Below, one piece after another: positions 27,618 through 35,791 of a stretch of 64,000 bases of DNA (positions are counted from its first letter, which is position 1; every line of letters begins with the position of its first letter). The position numbers were made by a program, and so were the translations under genes. The DNA lies in NCBI GenBank assembly GCA_000381585.1, contig KB906734.1, positions 434,001 through 498,000 on the forward strand, read 5' to 3'. This DNA is from Acidobacteriaceae bacterium KBS 83 (lineage in GTDB: Bacteria > Acidobacteriota > Terriglobia > Terriglobales > Acidobacteriaceae). The notes below the pieces were generated by a model. It had not been told where the DNA came from, made no database searches, and was given only the letters and a program-made list of their open reading frames with translations.

Positions 27618-28337
27618 TCAATAGTTGTCGCGAAAGGCCAGCATCCGTCCCAGATTCCTTTCGTGGTCATTGGGAAAGCCACACTGCGGCGCAAAGCCGC
27701 TGGTATCCCGAAATGTGCCAAATAAACGGTCCCACCATGTGATGTCTCCGTAGTTGAACTGGTGAACATCGAGCTGGTGGTGGATGGAATGATGTTCGGG
27801 ACGCTGCAGGAAGTAACCCATCCAGTGCGGCGTGCGCAGGTTGCTGTGGTAGAAGTACTCGCCTAAGACGGCGAAGACGTTAAACCACGCGCCGGCTTCC
27901 GGAGATGCTCCCAGGAAGGAGTACAGCAAAGCGCTGGCAATCACCGAGTCGGCGATGATTTCGACTGGGTGTTTATAGAACGCAGTCAGCAGCTCGATTC
28001 GGGCAGGACTGTGATGAATCTGGTGGCAGACGCGCCAGAAGAAATTGGAATCGTGGCGCGCTCGATGCCACCAGTAGAAGACGAATGTGCCAACAAACCA
28101 GCCGAGCATGCCCTGCACGAACGCTGGCATCGCCCTGGAGATATGGAAGAGCGACCATTCCTGCAGCCATCGATTCCATGCAACGCCCGCCAGCAGCACG
28201 ATGCCCAGTTGACAGATGTTCAGGAAAGCGGCCCTCGCGTACCAGCCCGGCGCTTCCGGTAGCTCGCGTCCGGGAAGGAGCCGCTCAGCCAGAAAGAACA
28301 AGGCAGTTGCCGCGATGATGATAATGACAGGAATCAC
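27618..28337 (-). CDS. Fatty acid hydroxylase / sterol desaturase family membrane protein
   Basis: A 239-residue di-iron membrane hydroxylase (PF04116). The eight-His pattern is complete: WWHRARHDSNFFWRVCHQIHHSPAR gives HxxxH and HxxHH, and FLQRPEHHSIHHQLD gives HHxxHH. Hydrophobic helices lie at residues 1-20, 40-60, 75-95 and 125-145. It would hydroxylate or desaturate lipid chains or carotenoid/hopanoid-type substrates. The start is a GTG at 28337 preceded by GGAGGTGAT, a near-perfect Shine-Dalgarno. Divergent from a GntR-type regulator that may control it through the palindrome at 28413. Confidence 0.88.
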   Translation of the reverse strand: MIPVIIIIAATALFFLAERLLPGRELPEAPGWYARAAFLNICQLGIVLLAGVAWNRWLQEWSLFHISRAMPAFVQGMLGWFVGTFVFYWWHRARHDSNFFWRVCHQIHHSPARIELLTAFYKHPVEIIADSVIASALLYSFLGASPEAGAWFNVFAVLGEYFYHSNLRTPHWMGYFLQRPEHHSIHHQLDVHQFNYGDITWWDRLFGTFRDTSGFAPQCGFPNDHERNLGRMLAFRDNY

Positions 28338-28412
28338 GACGGATCACCTCCGAACTGAAATGTGCAACGAGCCGAGCTTAGGGTGAGACCGAGGCGCACT
28401 CCAACGAAGCGG

Positions 28413-28435
28413 GTGACAGTTTTGCTGGCTGTCAC
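28413..28435. promoter_or_regulatory. Perfect inverted repeat, operator candidate for the GntR regulator
   Basis: GTGACAG-N9-CTGTCAC is a perfect 7-bp dyad in the 155-bp gap between the hydroxylase (minus, starts 28337) and the GntR-type regulator (plus, starts 28493). GntR-family dimers bind such palindromes, often in their own promoter. Confidence 0.5.
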
Positions 28436-28492
28436 ATAGCTGTCCGCCATCGCTCCGGTGGATTTGTCGCGGGATTAGAATCGCGATACCCG

Positions 28493-28900
28493 ATGCAGAT
28501 TTCGCTTACGAGGAGCAGCGACGTTCCGCTGAGGCAACAGCTCGCTGAGCAGATCGTGTTCCTGATTACGACCGGCCAGCTGCGCACGGGGGAGGAGATG
28601 CCCAGCGTGCGCGCGCTGGCGCGTCGCCTTCATGTCCACCACAACACGGTGAGCGAGGCCTACCAAGTCCTGGTTGGCCGTGACTGGCTGACGAGACGAC
28701 ACGGCAGCCGATTGATGGTGGGAGCGCGCAAGGACGGACGGGCGGAGCCTACCAGTCTGGATGAATTGATCAATGAGAGCATTCGGCGAGCCAAGGAGAT
28801 GGGCTACTCGTTGGAGGATTCCGCCGCGACAGCGATTTTTGGATACGTACATTTTTCAAATCGGTTAGGTAGGCGAAGGCGGATAATTCTCGTCGATTAA
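28493..28900 (+). CDS. GntR-family transcriptional regulator, YtrA subfamily
   Basis: A 135-residue regulator. Residues about 12-75 are the winged helix: LRQQLAEQIVFLITTGQLRTGEEMPSVRALARRLHVHHNTVSEAYQVLVGRDWLTRRHGSRLMV. The short C-terminal part (LDELINESIRRAKEMGYSLED...) is a dimerisation helix pair of the YtrA type, with no effector-binding domain. No good Shine-Dalgarno precedes the ATG; a -10-like TAGAAT at about 28476 lies 12 nt upstream, so the mRNA may be nearly leaderless. It may control the divergent hydroxylase and/or the membrane operon downstream (DUF3500-HupE). Confidence 0.85.
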   Translation: MQISLTRSSDVPLRQQLAEQIVFLITTGQLRTGEEMPSVRALARRLHVHHNTVSEAYQVLVGRDWLTRRHGSRLMVGARKDGRAEPTSLDELINESIRRAKEMGYSLEDSAATAIFGYVHFSNRLGRRRRIILVD

Positions 28901-29007
28901 GGCTGACGAACGAAGGCGGCCCGGCATGCAAGAACGGTCTTCCGAAATTTGCGGAAATAACAGAGTGAGTGAGAAGACGGTTGAGGGTGGGCGGCAAGGA
29001 GAACACG

Positions 29008-30171
29008 ATGGGCGTTTTTTCGATGAGGATGATCCGTGTCGTTGGCGGGGTGGTGGCGATCGGGATTTCGGCGATGGCCGCCACAGGGCAAACAGCGACT
29101 TCAGCGACTTCAAGGATTGTGAGCGCCGCGAACAGATTTCTTGCGACGCTCGATGCGAAGCAGCGGCAGAGCGTCCTATTCGCTTTCGATGACGCACGGC
29201 AGCGGGCGCGCTGGTCGAACTTGCCCACCAGCTTTGTTCCCCGGGGTGGCATCAGCCTGAAGCAGATGAATGCCACGCAGCGTTCCGCGGCAATGGCGCT
29301 GCTGTCATCCGCCCTGAGCCAGAAGGGATTCGTGAAGGTTGAGCAAATCATGGAGGGGGACGAGGTCCTCCATGTCGACGAGGCAAAGAACGGCAATCGT
29401 CCGCCACGGGGAAATGGCGGGCCGCCGCCGGGGAATGGTGGGCCACCACCGGGCGCAGGAGGACCGCCACCGGGGGCCAGAGGAGGCCAGCCACCGTTCG
29501 GCGGCGACGGCGGTTCGATGTTTGGAAAGGACCTTTACTACATCACTATTCTCGGCAAGCCTTCGGAAAAAGATCCGTGGATGCTGCAGTTCGGAGGCCA
29601 TCATCTGGCGCTGAACATTACGATTGCCGGCGAGCGTGGTGTCCTCACACCGACTCTGACGGGGGCGCAACCCGCGCTCTACTCGAGCGGTGGAAGGACG
29701 ATACGGCCTCTCGGTCAGGAGAGCGACGAGGCGCTGGCCTTGCTGCATGCCCTTGACGATAAGCAACAGAAGCAGGCAATTCTCAGTTACCAACTGGCGG
29801 ATCTTGTGCTCGGTCCGGGGCAGGACGGCAAGACGATTGTTCCAGAGGGATTGAAAGCTTCCTCGATGACTGAGCACCAGCGGGCCATGCTGCTGGATGT
29901 GATCTCGGAGTGGGCGGACATCATTCATGAAAGCGCGGCTGCGGCGCGCATGGCCCAGCTAAAGGCTGACATTGACGAGACGTGGTTCGCGTGGAGCGGC
30001 CCGACAAGCGCGACTCCGGGAAAAAACATTACGGCCTATTACCGGATTCAAGGCCCACATCTGGTTATTGAGTACGCTCCCCAGACGCTTGGCGGCGACC
30101 CAGCCATGCATGTTCACACCATGTATCGCGATCCGACGAACGACTACGGCAGGGAGTTTGCGAAGAAATGA
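29008..30171 (+). CDS. DUF3500 family secreted protein with PPPG-rich insert
   Basis: A 387-residue exported protein. A signal peptide (MIRVVGGVVAIGISAMAATGQ) leads a DUF3500 domain: RFLATLDAKQRQSVLFAFDDARQRARWSNLP, KDPWMLQFGGHHLALNITI (GGHH), and MHVHTMYRDPTNDYGREFA. Residues about 130-160 carry a proline/glycine repeat (units GGPPPGN, GGPPPGA, GGPPPGA). The start at ATG 29008 is supported by AAGGAG six bases upstream. Its stop overlaps the HupE start by four bases (ATGA), so the two proteins are made together. The His-rich motifs suggest metal binding; the function is unknown. Confidence 0.82.
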   Translation: MGVFSMRMIRVVGGVVAIGISAMAATGQTATSATSRIVSAANRFLATLDAKQRQSVLFAFDDARQRARWSNLPTSFVPRGGISLKQMNATQRSAAMALLSSALSQKGFVKVEQIMEGDEVLHVDEAKNGNRPPRGNGGPPPGNGGPPPGAGGPPPGARGGQPPFGGDGGSMFGKDLYYITILGKPSEKDPWMLQFGGHHLALNITIAGERGVLTPTLTGAQPALYSSGGRTIRPLGQESDEALALLHALDDKQQKQAILSYQLADLVLGPGQDGKTIVPEGLKASSMTEHQRAMLLDVISEWADIIHESAAAARMAQLKADIDETWFAWSGPTSATPGKNITAYYRIQGPHLVIEYAPQTLGGDPAMHVHTMYRDPTNDYGREFAKK

Positions 30172-31493
30172 AGGCGAAGGTCATCGCGGTTGCAGCGGTT
30201 CTTCTCTGTCTCGGAGCGCTTGCCTCTGCGCACCGGCTGGATGAATATCTGCAAGCCACCATCCTGTCGGTGGAGAAGGACCATGTGCAGGCATCGATGC
30301 GGCTGATTCCGGGTGTTGCAGTGTCCTCCTCCGTGATTGCGAGTATCGACAGCAACGGTGACGGCATCCTCTCCCAAGCCGAGCAGAGAGCTTATGCGGA
30401 GCAGGTACTCGGCGATCTGTCGCTAACCGTGGACGGCAATCGGCTGCGACCGAATCTTGTCTCAGCGTCTTTCCCGCAAGTCGAGCAGATGAAGGAAGGC
30501 CTTGGTGAGATCCATATTGAGTTCACAGCGGATCTGCCACGCGGCGGCTCCCATCGGAGGCTCATTCTTGAAAACCATTACGCCGACCACAACGCTGTTT
30601 ACCTCGTGAATTGCCTGGTTCCGAGAGACGATGACATCCGTATCGTGTCGCAGAGCCGGAACCAACAGCAGTCCTTCTATGAGTTGGATTATGTGCAGTC
30701 CGGCGTTCCGTCGGATTCCGCACCTTTCGAATGGTGGAGCCGTGTCCGCGGCTGGATGAATGCGAGCAGCATTGCCAGCCTCTTCCATCTTGGCATGCGG
30801 CACATTGCTGAAGGTACGGACCATCTTCTGTTCCTGCTGGCACTTCTTTTACCTGCGCCGCTTCTCGCCTCCAACCGGCGGTGGGGCGGATTCGCCGGCG
30901 CACGCGTCAGCCTGAGACGAATTCTCAAAGTTGTTACCGCATTTACTATCGGGCATTCGATCACACTTGCAGTTGCGGCACTGGGAGTAGTACGCGTGCC
31001 CGCTCGCCCGGTGGAAGTGCTGATTGCTGTTTCCATCCTTGTGTCCGCCATCCATGCGCTGCGCCCGATTTTCCCGGGGAAAGAGGCTGCGATAGCGGCC
31101 CTCTTCGGCCTCATCCACGGCCTGGCGTTTGCTGCCACTTTGGACCAACTGGGGCTTGGGCGATGGGAGCGCGTGGCCGGCATTCTGGCGTTCAATCTGG
31201 GCATCGAAACGATGCAGGTGATCGTGGTTGCCGCTACGATACCGTCCCTGGTTCTGATGAGTCGTACAGGCGCATATCCATTTGTGAGAATCAGCGGGTC
31301 GCTCTTTGCGGGTCTTGCGTCCCTGGGCTGGATCATTGAACGGGTGTTCGACGTGCATGGTTCTGTAGACGTTGTGGTGAATATGGTGGCGCATCATGCG
31401 GTCTGGATTGCCGGCGCAATGTTTCTCATCAGTCTCGGTTGCTGGCGGCTGCACCGCGGTTTCGACCGGCAAGCCACAGCTACGTCTCCCTAG
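30168..31493 (+). CDS. HupE/UreJ-like membrane protein with periplasmic N-terminal domain
   Basis: A 441-residue protein. A signal peptide ends at LASAHRLDEYLQA; a periplasmic domain follows, with an EF-hand-like loop DSNGDGILSQAE near residue 64. From residue 205 (LFHLGMRHIAEGTDHLLFLLALLLPAP) a multi-helix HupE/UreJ_2 domain has HSITLAVAALG and IFPGKEAAIAALFGLIHGLAFAATLDQLGLG. The H-x-x-E-G-x-D-H motif is likely a metal-passing site, as in nickel/cobalt HupE/UreJ permeases. Translationally coupled to the DUF3500 protein by a 4-nt overlap. Confidence 0.82.
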   Translation: MKAKVIAVAAVLLCLGALASAHRLDEYLQATILSVEKDHVQASMRLIPGVAVSSSVIASIDSNGDGILSQAEQRAYAEQVLGDLSLTVDGNRLRPNLVSASFPQVEQMKEGLGEIHIEFTADLPRGGSHRRLILENHYADHNAVYLVNCLVPRDDDIRIVSQSRNQQQSFYELDYVQSGVPSDSAPFEWWSRVRGWMNASSIASLFHLGMRHIAEGTDHLLFLLALLLPAPLLASNRRWGGFAGARVSLRRILKVVTAFTIGHSITLAVAALGVVRVPARPVEVLIAVSILVSAIHALRPIFPGKEAAIAALFGLIHGLAFAATLDQLGLGRWERVAGILAFNLGIETMQVIVVAATIPSLVLMSRTGAYPFVRISGSLFAGLASLGWIIERVFDVHGSVDVVVNMVAHHAVWIAGAMFLISLGCWRLHRGFDRQATATSP

Positions 31494-31595
31494 CATTACG
31501 ATTTGCCGTTCCGCACTCTCACTACTCACCGAAGTGGAATGAAGGGGACAACCTGCGTTACGCCTGTGATGATGGATGCGGAGGATGCAGGCGCT

Positions 31596-32123
31596 ATGGC
31601 GACGAGTGCAGACGATGCGAACGGCGGCAGCTGGTGGAAGCGGAAGCATATCCGCCAGAGCGCGATTGGCGCCTTCAAGACAGGCATTGCGGCGGTGCTT
31701 TGTCTTTGGCTGGGAAGTCTGTTTGGACTAAGCCACAGCTATTGGGCGGCGGTTTCGGCGATTGTCGTGATGGGTTCGGAGGCGGTAAGTCTTGTGGCTT
31801 GCCGCGACCGGGTGATCGGCACAGCGATCGGCGCGATGCTGGGATGGGCAACCTCCTATGTCTGGCATGGGCACTATCTCGTGTATGGGTTCGCGGTGAT
31901 GCTGTGCCTGCTGGCCTGCAGCACGCTGAAGTTCGAGAAGGCGGGACGCCTAGCCGGCGTGGCGCTGACGATCATCGTGCTGATCAATTTGGATGGGGGA
32001 CCGGGTCAGGCGGCGCTGGCGAGATTTCTTGAAGTCAGCCTGGGAATCGTGGTGGCCTTAGCGGTGACCCTGCTGGTGTTTCCCGAGCGGCCCGCGGAGT
32101 TTGCCGATGGTGCTTCCCGATAG
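31596..32123 (+). CDS. FUSC-like / aromatic acid exporter family membrane protein
   Basis: A short FUSC-type membrane protein (about 175 residues from this start). RQSAIGAFKTGIAAVLCLWLGSLFGLSHSYWAAVSAIVVM is the family's first helices, followed by VIGTAIGAMLGW, LVYGFAVMLCLLACSTL and FLEVSLGIVVALAVTLLVFP. Such proteins are thought to export aromatic acids or act as permease halves. The start is uncertain: ATG 31596 has GGAGG 11 nt upstream, while ATGs at 31539 and 31569 or a TTG at 31503 would extend it. It follows the HupE gene by about 100 nt and may share its operon. Confidence 0.7.
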   Translation: MATSADDANGGSWWKRKHIRQSAIGAFKTGIAAVLCLWLGSLFGLSHSYWAAVSAIVVMGSEAVSLVACRDRVIGTAIGAMLGWATSYVWHGHYLVYGFAVMLCLLACSTLKFEKAGRLAGVALTIIVLINLDGGPGQAALARFLEVSLGIVVALAVTLLVFPERPAEFADGASR

Positions 32124-32606
32124 ATCAGGCTCGATGCGATTTGCGAAACGGCACCGCACCCGAAGTTGCAAAGCTTTCGTCTTAGCGTGTGGCGCTTCGG
32201 AACTGATACGAGCGGCGATTCAATCGTTGTGTCGTCATACGTGTTGACAGCCGCCTGAGGCGCGAGTATCTATATCTGGCCGAACCCCCGCCGGCATTTT
32301 CCCTGAGCCAATAGCTTTCCGCTCGAACGCCTCTCGATCCGCCGATCCTCTTCGGCGCCGGCCATCTTTTCTGCTCCAGGTCCCGGGCTATTCACAGAGT
32401 CCACAGGAGGTGAAAAGTGCAGTACGCTTTCTGGCCTTGGCGGTGTTCACGGCTGCCAGCAGCCTGCTCGTCCATGGCCAAAGTTATTCAAGCTCCGTTA
32501 GCCTGCCGGGAGTTGCCGGCTTAACCACCTACCACGCTGCTCAGTGAGTTCTACTATGAGGCCCCCCAAAATTCAGGCACTTCATGTGCCAAAGGAGTGT
32601 CCACCA
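32124..32606. other. Intergenic region with one doubtful small frame
   Basis: A 483-bp stretch between the FUSC gene and the secreted protein at 32607. Apart from the small signal-peptide-like frame at 32410-32547 I find no gene; it should hold the promoter of the downstream gene. Confidence 0.4.
32410..32547 (+). CDS. Possible small secreted peptide (45 aa) or gene remnant
   Basis: A GTG-initiated frame gives a basic start, a hydrophobic core (VRFLALAVFTAASSLLV) and an AxA-like exit (VHGQ), then SYSSSVSLPGVAGL and a Tyr/His tail. It reads like a signal peptide plus 20 residues. The AGGAGG overlaps the GTG itself, so initiation is doubtful. It could be the cut-off N-terminus of a lost exported gene. 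Confidence 0.25.
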   Translation: MKSAVRFLALAVFTAASSLLVHGQSYSSSVSLPGVAGLTTYHAAQ

Positions 32607-33635
32607 ATGAAACGAGGTCGACTTCTAAGTTTGCTAGTCGTGATGTTTGCCTGCGGGATCGCAGCGCGAGCTCAGGTGTTGGCGGGCCCAAACCGCCCTG
32701 CGACAGTTCCTGAGGGATATCTTGTCACGCCCATGGGTTACTTCCATCCGAGCTGCGTCAAGGAAGTGGCCAGAGGGGATATTCTCAGACCGGACGAAAT
32801 GGCGATCCGACACCCGAATGGCTCCTTCAGCGCGATGCATGTTTGCGCTTATCCACATTTCACGGCCGATGGGAAAGAAGTACCGTTGAATCCCTCGGAT
32901 GATACAGCAACTGCCAAAGGTGAAACGGTGCCTCTGGGACCCTCAAAAGATGCCAAGGTCGAGCCGCCGCCGTTCATCGGTCATAGCTGGATCGAGGCTA
33001 TTTACGCGCGAACTTCTTCCTCCTATGGCGCGATCTCGACTGAGTTCAAGGTGCCATCCGGTCCGGCATCCCACGATGGCCAGACCCTCTATTTCTTTCC
33101 CGGCCTGCAGGACTTTGGCAATGTGAAAACCATCCTTCAACCTGTTCTGGGCTGGAATGCCGATTTCAGGAACGCGTGGGGTATAGCCAGTTGGAATTGC
33201 TGCGTCAAGGGCACTGTCTTCAAGAGTCCGGGAGAACATACCGCAACAGGCCATGTCATCTATGGCGTGATCGTTAACCAGTGCAGCGCCGGCACGCTGT
33301 CATGCCGCTTGTGGACCGTCAACACTAAAGATCTGACATCCGGCGCCTTCTCAAAACTCTTCAACGAGTCAAATTTTGGGCAGACCTTCGATTGGGGATT
33401 TGGAGCCGTCCTTGAGGTTTATAACGTTGCCCGGTGCAGTGATTATCCTGGAGGGAGCAAGGGCAAGCTCACATCTTATAATGTGAATTTTTACAATAAC
33501 AAATTCCAGAAGATCGCGGCTCCCACCTGGTTTTTGTGGAAGGTTTGGCTTGGACCACCTGCCAAGTCGCCAGTGTGCGGATACGGCGGCTTTCTGAATA
33601 CTGCGTCAGGATCGGCAATGACCCTGACTTACTAG
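32607..33635 (+). CDS. Secreted protein of unknown family
   Basis: A 342-residue exported protein with a signal peptide (MKRGRLLSLLVVMFACGIAARAQ) and AAAGGAG well placed before the ATG at 32607. Residues about 120-342 look like one beta-rich domain: YGAISTEFKVPSGP, TLYFFPGLQDF, ILQPVLGWNADF, ASWNCCVKGTVFKSPGEHTATGHVIYGVI, and WKVWLGPP. The pattern of a thin, aromatic-rich beta sandwich and paired Cys (NCC; QC...SC) suggests a lectin- or jelly-roll-like secreted domain, but I do not recognise the family. Confidence 0.7.
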   Translation: MKRGRLLSLLVVMFACGIAARAQVLAGPNRPATVPEGYLVTPMGYFHPSCVKEVARGDILRPDEMAIRHPNGSFSAMHVCAYPHFTADGKEVPLNPSDDTATAKGETVPLGPSKDAKVEPPPFIGHSWIEAIYARTSSSYGAISTEFKVPSGPASHDGQTLYFFPGLQDFGNVKTILQPVLGWNADFRNAWGIASWNCCVKGTVFKSPGEHTATGHVIYGVIVNQCSAGTLSCRLWTVNTKDLTSGAFSKLFNESNFGQTFDWGFGAVLEVYNVARCSDYPGGSKGKLTSYNVNFYNNKFQKIAAPTWFLWKVWLGPPAKSPVCGYGGFLNTASGSAMTLTY

Positions 33636-33817
33636 ACGTTGTGCTGGAGTGAAAACCAAATCATTGAGGAATCAATTCGAATGGGGTGGTAGGCGAGGGT
33701 CCTGTTCTCGTTTTGCTCGAACGAAAATGGCTCTGAGCTAGCCTTGAAGGCAAGAGATCGTTGTTCAAGGTCGTGCTGTACTGGATTGCTAGAGATGCTC
33801 CCAGTTCAGAATATTCT

Positions 33818-33847
33818 GCGTGGCCCGTCAGTGATGGCGGGCCACGC
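33818..33847 (+). terminator. Hairpin followed by short T tract
   Basis: GCGTGGCCCG (33818-33827), loop, and CGGGCCACGC (33838-33847) form a perfect 10-bp G+C-rich stem followed by TGTTT. It probably ends transcription from the gene finishing at 33635. It is only 35 nt before the esterase start, so it could instead act in the esterase leader. Confidence 0.55.
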
Positions 33848-33882
33848 TGTTTCCAGTTGGAGGGGAGAAGAATGAATTCACC

Positions 33883-35004
33883 ATGTTCTGTCCTCTAAAG
33901 CCCGTGGCCACTCTGTTTCTAATCAGCGTGATGGGTGCCGCCCTTCCAGCGATGGCACAGCCGCGCCCGACACCGCCGACTCGCGACCCGCATACGGCTG
34001 GCTATGTGAAAGCTACAGAGCTACCGGACGGCGCGAATGCGCCGGCGGACGCAGATGGAAACTTCATCCTTGGGCCGACGCAACCGCCCGCGACGGAGAT
34101 GGAGGTGCGCGCGGATGTGCCGCACGGAACGGTCTCCGCGTTCACAATGCGTTCGGAAGAGAGCCGGCTCTATCCTGGCATTGCGCGGGAGCCCCATACA
34201 TTTGGCACGGTGGATCCGCGTGATCCAGCCAAACTGATCGTGACGACGAGCCACCCGGCCCCGTATACACGGCGTGTGACAGTGTATGTGCCGAAGCAAT
34301 ATGTAGCCGGGGCGGTTGCGCCATTCATTGTCGGCGCGGATGGGCCGGACGAGGGGCTGTTCATTGCCCTCGATAACCTGATCGCCGAGCGTCGGGTGCC
34401 GGCGATGATTGCCATTTCAATCAGCAATGGCGGAGGTGATGCACAGGGCAGCGAGCGCGGCCTGGAATACGACACTATGTCCGGGCGATATGCAGAGTTC
34501 GTGGAGACAGAGGTACTGCCTCGAGTGGAGAAGCAGTATCACGTGCGATTGACGAAGGATCCGGATGGCCGCGCGGCGACGGGCGGCAGTTCCGGCGGCG
34601 CGTGCGCAATGATCATGGCGTGGTATCACCCTGAGCTTTATCATCGCGTGCTGAGTTATTCGGGAACGTTCGTGAATCAACAGTGGCCTTACCACGAAGC
34701 CACGCCGCATGGCGCGTGGGAGTTCCACGAACACCTCATTCCGGAGAGCAAGCGGAAGCCGCTGCGCATCTGGATGGAAGTGGGCGACCAGGATTTGCTG
34801 AATCCGAATGTGATGCGCGACGGAATGCATGACTGGGTCGTAGCAAATGAAAGGATGGCCACGGTGCTGGCGGCGAAGGGCTATCACTACCAGTTTGTGT
34901 TTGCGAGGAACGCAGGGCACGTGGACAAGGGCGTGAAACAACAGACATTGCCGGAGGCTTTGGAGTATGTATGGCGGGGCTACCGTGTGCCGGCGAGGCA
35001 TTGA
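33883..35004 (+). CDS. Secreted esterase D / enterochelin esterase-like hydrolase
   Basis: A 373-residue exported alpha/beta hydrolase (PF00756). A signal peptide ends PAMAQ. TRRVTVYVPKQYVAGAVAPFIVGADG is the first strand; RAATGGSSGGACAMIMAWYHP is the nucleophile elbow (GxSxG, Ser in GGSSGG); LRIWMEVGDQDLL carries the Asp region; and NAGHVD near the C-terminus holds the catalytic His. Relatives include feruloyl/acetyl xylan esterases and siderophore esterases, and in Acidobacteriota they often act on plant polysaccharides. No binding module is fused. Confidence 0.85.
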   Translation: MFCPLKPVATLFLISVMGAALPAMAQPRPTPPTRDPHTAGYVKATELPDGANAPADADGNFILGPTQPPATEMEVRADVPHGTVSAFTMRSEESRLYPGIAREPHTFGTVDPRDPAKLIVTTSHPAPYTRRVTVYVPKQYVAGAVAPFIVGADGPDEGLFIALDNLIAERRVPAMIAISISNGGGDAQGSERGLEYDTMSGRYAEFVETEVLPRVEKQYHVRLTKDPDGRAATGGSSGGACAMIMAWYHPELYHRVLSYSGTFVNQQWPYHEATPHGAWEFHEHLIPESKRKPLRIWMEVGDQDLLNPNVMRDGMHDWVVANERMATVLAAKGYHYQFVFARNAGHVDKGVKQQTLPEALEYVWRGYRVPARH

Positions 35005-35070
35005 ATCTGATATGGATGGAAGGCAGACGGAGTGTCTTCGCGAATCCATTTGTAATTGAGGTGTTGGGAT

Positions 35071-35340
35071 ATGTGCCGCAGTATCAAGATGCTGTTTAAC
35101 TTCGATCCACCGGTGACGGACGAGGAGGTTCGTGCGGCGTCGCTGCAGTATGTGAGGAAGATCAGCGGATTCAGCAAGCCATCGAAGGCAAACGAGGCCG
35201 CATTTCTGGCTGCGATTGAGGAGGTCGCGGGTGCTTCGACGCGACTGCTGCGGTCGCTTGAGACGAATGCGCCCCCGAAGAACCGAGAGGAAGAGGCCGC
35301 GAAGGCGAAGGCACGCGGAGCGGCGCGATTTGGCACGTAA
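35071..35340 (+). CDS. DUF2277 family small protein
   Basis: An 89-residue cytosolic protein starting MCRSIKMLFNFDPPVTDEEVRAASLQYVRKISGF, which is diagnostic for DUF2277 (typical length about 85-90). It keeps the conserved Cys2 and the FNFDPP motif, and ends in a Lys/Ala/Arg-rich tail ending AARFGT. Function is unknown; similar proteins are common in soil bacteria. ATG at 35071 with GAGGTG upstream; an earlier in-frame ATG (35056) lacks family support. Confidence 0.85.
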   Translation: MCRSIKMLFNFDPPVTDEEVRAASLQYVRKISGFSKPSKANEAAFLAAIEEVAGASTRLLRSLETNAPPKNREEEAAKAKARGAARFGT

Positions 35341-35374
35341 AAGGTGAAGAGAACAGCGACGGGCGAGGTTGCGC

Positions 35375-35587
35375 CTACGCCGCTCTCTTCAGGTTGCGAA
35401 GGTGTTCGTCCGCTTCGCGGGTCCATCCAATTGCGTCGAATCCTTTGGCCGCTGCGGGCGTTGGCTCTGCCGGCGTTTGCGAGACGCCAGCAGAGACCAG
35501 GCAAAACGTCTGATTCCGCATCGTGAGCGGAAAGTACATCAGTGCCGCAGCGGGCCCGCATATGAGAAGGAATACGCAGAGTCCCAT
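35375..35587 (-). CDS. Small single-pass membrane protein, hypothetical
   Basis: A 70-residue frame opening with one hydrophobic helix (MGLCVFLLICGPAAALMYFPL) and a short soluble tail. GGGAGG lies 7 nt before the ATG, a good ribosome site. The tail (AKGFDAIGWTREADEHLRNLKRA) could form an amphipathic helix. I do not recognise a family; it may be real, given the ribosome site and the helix. Confidence 0.45.
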   Translation of the reverse strand: MGLCVFLLICGPAAALMYFPLTMRNQTFCLVSAGVSQTPAEPTPAAAKGFDAIGWTREADEHLRNLKRAA

Positions 35588-35791
35588 AGACTGCCTCCCA
35601 AGTTGTTCTCATGTTGTACGACGTGTCGGGCGCGATGAACAGATCACGACGTAGGCGGATTCGGAGTTACTCGTCACCATTTCGCTGATTACGTATGAGG
35701 TACAGGGCATTTCGCTGCGTGCTACGCCTGTCGTGCTTGCAAACCAACTGCAAAATTCTGCACGTCGACGTGCCGTAGGGAGGCGCTCGCG

